Of a DNA stretch of 64,000 nt, positions 61,612 through 64,000 are shown one piece after another. Within the stretch, counting starts at the first letter, position 1; each line of letters starts with the position of its first letter. Location: positions 392,495 to 456,494 of the forward strand of contig NZ_CAJXYQ010000001.1 in assembly GCF_913063105.1 (NCBI RefSeq), read 5' to 3'. The position numbers and the translations under genes were made by a program. This DNA comes from an uncultured Draconibacterium sp. (lineage in GTDB: Bacteria > Bacteroidota > Bacteroidia > Bacteroidales > Prolixibacteraceae). The notes under the pieces were generated by a model. The model made no database searches. It was not told where the DNA came from and was given only the letters and a program-made list of their open reading frames with translations.

Positions 61612-62574
61612 ATGAGCAACATTCTCCAACATATCACCCACCTAAACCAAGGCGTAACCAAATACGGCAAGGCTCCCCATAAGCCAGTGCTTTTATTGGC
61701 GGTGATAGAGAGTTTTGAAAGTGGTGAGATTGTGGAGAATTGGATTGAGATTACCGATGCCTTGGTGCAGCGCTTTCTTGATATTTGGAATGTTGTGGTA
61801 AAAACACACCATACACCCACCTTTGCTTTGCCCTTTTTTCATCTTAAAAACGAAAAAGGTGAGTTTTGGAAACTTATTACCTATCCCGGAAAAGAGATTC
61901 CAACCACAAGAAGCAATTCAATAAAAAGTTTAAGGGCTCTTGATGCCACAGTTTTGGCAGCGCAGCTTTCAGAAGAACTGTATTTGGCATTCATTGATCC
62001 GATAAAACGCAGGGAAATAAAGGCTACATTGCTAAGTAAATACTTTGGTATAAAGCAGGTTTCGGAGTATGCGTCGGCAGAAGTTTATTCGGCAAAAGTG
62101 AAAGCACAAATGCTTTACGATCCTGAAAAAAACTATGCCCGAACAGTAAAACAAACCCTAAACCAACAACCTAAAGAAGTTCGTGATGAATTTGTGGCTG
62201 CCCGTAGTGCTGTTTTCCGTAAAGCCATTTTGGAAGTTTACGATAATCAGTGTGCAATAAGCGGGTTAAAAGTTGCCGATGCTAAAAATCGTTCATTGGT
62301 TGATGCCTGTCACATTACCCCATTTGCCGAAACTTATAACGATTCAATCCGAAACGGACTGGTACTTTCGCCAACTTTTCACCGTGCTTTTGATCGCGGT
62401 TTGATTGCAATTTCTGATAAGTACAAAATATTGGTGCATCCTACTATGAAAGATTTTAACCCGGAAACAGGTATCAAACAATTCAATAATAGAGATATCT
62501 TTCTCCCAACCAACAGCCAATTTCATCCTTCGGGAAAACTCCTTCGGGAGCACCGTTTAAAATTTGGATTTTAA
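61612..62574 (+). CDS. HNH endonuclease with SBD-like N-terminal domain
   Basis: A 320-residue nuclease. The C-terminal HNH domain (about 200-285) reads CAISGLKVADAKNRSLVDACHITPF and NGLVLSPTFHRAFDRGLI, giving the His-Asn-His set. The N-terminal half (about 1-150) contains KAPHKPVLLLAVIESFESG and LPFFHLKNEKGEFW, patterns shared with the sulfur-binding domain of ScoMcrA/SprMcrA-type, phosphorothioate-dependent Type IV restriction enzymes. Modified-DNA recognition is inferred. It starts ten bases after the helicase and is probably co-transcribed. One 60-base line here has 25 GC, closer to host genes than the helicase. Confidence 0.85.
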   Translation: MSNILQHITHLNQGVTKYGKAPHKPVLLLAVIESFESGEIVENWIEITDALVQRFLDIWNVVVKTHHTPTFALPFFHLKNEKGEFWKLITYPGKEIPTTRSNSIKSLRALDATVLAAQLSEELYLAFIDPIKRREIKATLLSKYFGIKQVSEYASAEVYSAKVKAQMLYDPEKNYARTVKQTLNQQPKEVRDEFVAARSAVFRKAILEVYDNQCAISGLKVADAKNRSLVDACHITPFAETYNDSIRNGLVLSPTFHRAFDRGLIAISDKYKILVHPTMKDFNPETGIKQFNNRDIFLPTNSQFHPSGKLLREHRLKFGF

Positions 62575-62643
62575 GGCAAAAACATTTCCTATCCCTTTAT
62601 CCACAAGCCTTTCAGCGATTTTCACGCTTTGGGTACAGGCCTT

Positions 62644-62877
62644 TTACCCAAGGGTAGAAGGACAATTACCAAGGGTATAATAGCTATTCCCTTGGGTAAA
62701 GGAGCAATTCCTTAGGTAATAGCTATGCTACCCAGGGGTAAAACCATTATTACCTGGGCTAGAACGATAATTCCCTAAAGGATAATAGCTATTCCCTGTG
62801 GGATAGAAGTAATTACTTAGGTAAAAACTATTATACCCAAGGGGAGCGGCCTTATTACCAAGGGTAAATGTTAAAAA
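62644..62877. repeat. Degenerate 21-bp tandem repeat, about eleven units
   Basis: Eleven units of 20-22 bp, each built on TACCCAAGGG or its variants (TACCAAGGG, TCCCTTGGG, TCCTTAGG, TACCTGGG), followed by an A/T-rich tail often ending in AAT or TAT. Neighbouring units form inverted pairs, for example TACCAAGGG and CCCTTGGGTA at about 62668-62697. On the minus strand the period of seven codons gives a heptad pattern (LGNxxYP, LGNYRSS, PGNNGFT), broken by one TAG at 62728-62730. Confidence 0.8.
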
Positions 62878-63032
62878 TCCGAAGTAAAAAACTGAAAAAT
62901 ACAAGAGGTAAGGAGAAATGAAAAGGGGATGGCGAGAAACGAGCATGTAAAATATGTAAACCCAGGGAGATGATAAAAATAGATGCGAGTTACACACTAT
63001 ACCGCTAAAAACAAACAATTTTAATAGTGTGA

Positions 63033-63063
63033 AAAACCGGAGCCGGCAAGCTCCTCCGGTTTT
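63033..63063 (-). terminator. Rho-independent terminator of the small alanine-rich gene
   Basis: AAAACCGGAG (63033-63042) pairs perfectly with CTCCGGTTTT (63054-63063), with a T run on the minus strand. It lies 14 bp past the stop codon at 63077. Confidence 0.85.
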
Positions 63064-63076
63064 ATCACGTAAGAGG

Positions 63077-63433
63077 TTAATCCTTTTCCGGATCTTTTTT
63101 TGTAGTTCGCCCGGTATTACGGAGTTTTTTTATCTCCAGTACCAGGTTGTGTTTCTTTCCCAACAGACCGGAGATTAGGTCTACCGTAGCTGAGCCATCG
63201 GTATACGCAGTGTCGAGCGTTTCGTTGGCCAGTTTGGTAGCATCTTTGGCTGCAGCTGCCGCTTCAATTTGTTTACCTTCCGCGTCGTCGGCAGTCGTTA
63301 ATTCTGTTTGTAACTGTGTGATCTTTGCTGTAGGGTCGAAACCCTTGTCGGAAAGAAGGCTTGTATTCTGCTGCAGGATCACAATTAACTGCTGCACAAA
63401 ATCACGCTTCTTACTCTCAGTTAAATTTGCCAT
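63077..63433 (-). CDS. Hypothetical alanine-rich helical protein
   Basis: A 118-residue, soluble, mostly helical protein without signal or membrane segment. It begins MANLTESKKRDFVQQLIVILQQN, has an alanine-rich middle (EGKQIEAAAAAKDATKLANETL) and a basic tail (RNTGRTTKKDPEKD). A coiled coil over about 30-70 is plausible. Similar small proteins occur in Bacteroidota genomes without a known role. It has its own terminator. Upstream (63434-63470) no TAnnTTTG element is seen. Confidence 0.65.
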   Translation of the reverse strand: MANLTESKKRDFVQQLIVILQQNTSLLSDKGFDPTAKITQLQTELTTADDAEGKQIEAAAAAKDATKLANETLDTAYTDGSATVDLISGLLGKKHNLVLEIKKLRNTGRTTKKDPEKD

Positions 63434-63473
63434 ATTTAAATGATTTAATAATTATGGAATAGTTATTAATTCG

Positions 63474-63510
63474 GGCCACCTGTTTGCTTGCCGGCGCAGG
63501 TGGCCTTTTT
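63474..63510 (+). terminator. Orphan terminator-like hairpin
   Basis: GGCCACCTG (63474-63482) pairs perfectly with CAGGTGGCC (63497-63505) around a 14-base loop rich in GC, followed by five T (63506-63510). It points along the plus strand, yet no plus-strand gene ends nearby. It may end an unannotated small RNA or antisense transcript. Confidence 0.6.
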
Positions 63511-63766
63511 GGTATGCACGCCATTATACCTGGGCGTGTACATGTACCACAAACAGGCACATGTGAACAAATAGGGTCGATGTTAAAACGTTACGGTAAA
63601 TTCAGAGGGTTCTGGGTTAACCGTGTTTTTGGTTTTTAACCACTATAAAATTATGGAAAATACATTTGGTTATCAATATGTTATGTAGCAGGGAAGGACG
63701 ACCACCTCCCTCCCGACTTCAGGTTGTTTCATCGGGACAGGCTCCCTGACTCTTCCCCTTACTCTA
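63511..63766. other. Intergenic region, no gene seen
   Basis: About 255 bp with no convincing reading frame, promoter or family repeat. It leads into the repeat element at 63767. Confidence 0.4.
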
Positions 63767-64000
63767 CCCCTCGTTTGCAACGAGGGGTCAGGCGTTCAGT
63801 CGATTGTATCGACAAATAAAAAATCATGGTAACTATCGGTTAACAACTGTTTAGGACGTCGTTACAAACGACAAAAAGTTAGCCCCTCGTTGCAAACGAG
63901 GGGCAGGTGAGGATAAGCCTGCAGCACGAACATTTCCCCTCCATAAAATCAGATATTCCATATTGTTTCCCCCATTTGGGGGAAATGTCAGGGTAAGGCA
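63767..64000. repeat. Intact 137-bp element plus module 2, copy C
   Basis: The left end has arms CCCCTCGTT and AACGAGGGG around TGC (63767-63787). The right end (63883-63903) is its exact inverse. Inside are the hairpins GTCGAT/ATCGAC (63799-63813, TGT loop) and GTCGTT/AACGAC (63858-63872, ACA loop). Module 2 (63915-64000) follows directly and runs off the window. The two-palindrome layout is like a REP doublet (REPIN) or a small non-autonomous transposon. Confidence 0.85.

Noticed and set aside
62728..63018. A 96-codon minus-strand open frame over the tandem repeat
   Set aside because: Its first half is low in family signals and hydrophobic, and its second half is simply the 21-bp repeat read in frame. 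The heptad pattern continues past its stop codon. It is treated as a repeat with coding-like periodicity, not a firm gene.
1..64000. CRISPR arrays, tRNA and rRNA genes
   Set aside because: No regularly spaced direct repeats with unique spacers, no cloverleaf and no rRNA-like stretch was seen. The 21-bp tandem repeat lacks spacers. A computed scan with a tRNA finder would settle this.

Overview
The window is a 64 kb piece of a chromosome from a member of the Bacteroidota. Several things point there: SusC-like and FecA-like TonB-dependent receptors, DUF4292 and EnvC-type genes next to a TPR lipoprotein, an ECF sigma/anti-sigma pair, many lipoprotein and Tat signals, A-rich ribosome-binding regions, and promoter elements of the TAnnTTTG (-7) type. 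Gene content resembles sediment or marine Marinilabiliales/Prolixibacteraceae, but that placement is inference. No rRNA, tRNA, CRISPR array or complete insertion sequence was recognised.

Left part (1-12.7 kb), mostly housekeeping: rpiB, a LutB-type iron-sulfur protein and an Rrf2 regulator; hemW; a run of dut, a TPR lipoprotein, a DUF4292 lipoprotein and an EnvC-like factor; then a GNAT enzyme, a Crp/Fnr regulator divergent from an OsmC-like gene with a 20-bp palindrome between them, and a succinate-semialdehyde dehydrogenase. From 20.6 kb down to 12.7 kb on the minus strand runs one tightly packed unit: small membrane protein, TonB receptor, RhtX/FptX-AmpG-like MFS permease, hemN, protoporphyrinogen oxidase, hemH, small membrane protein. 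It joins outer- and inner-membrane uptake with the last three steps of haem synthesis, so it may salvage a porphyrin or couple a siderophore to haem supply.

Middle (20.7-50.3 kb): a YtcJ-like amidohydrolase, a DUF4143-type ATPase with no clear start codon, an ECF sigma/anti-sigma/outer-membrane operon, ilvE, a MazG-like gene, dtd, a CarboxypepD_reg TonB receptor, a sugar-catabolic block (two Gfo/Idh/MocA dehydrogenases, a TIM-barrel isomerase, a thioesterase), an adenine deaminase, and a block of lipocalin, DUF2177, DUF1295, SRPBCC and CIA30 genes that looks like part of the lipid/photo-oxidative stress cluster of other bacteria. Secreted and outer-membrane proteins of uncertain role, an OprB-like porin, an acyltransferase and a PQQ-type propeller follow.

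Right part (50.3-64 kb) is the most unusual. A TPR histidine kinase is followed by a tocopherol-cyclase homologue, a single protein joining a phytol-kinase-like half to a DUF92 (phytyl-phosphate-kinase-like) half, and a convergent MenA/UbiA prenyltransferase: together a plausible prenol-salvage and prenylquinone/chromanol cluster. Next is an accessory segment: a 34-codon remnant of a Vsr mismatch endonuclease, a PLD-helicase-DUF3427 protein and an adjacent HNH endonuclease whose N-terminal half resembles phosphorothioate-sensing (SBD) domains. This is a likely restriction or defence module. It sits between copies of a dispersed, modular palindromic repeat family (about 50.3, 56.5, 57.7 and 63.8 kb), including two elements of exactly 137 bp with inverted 21-bp palindromic ends. 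A degenerate 21-bp tandem repeat lies just downstream.
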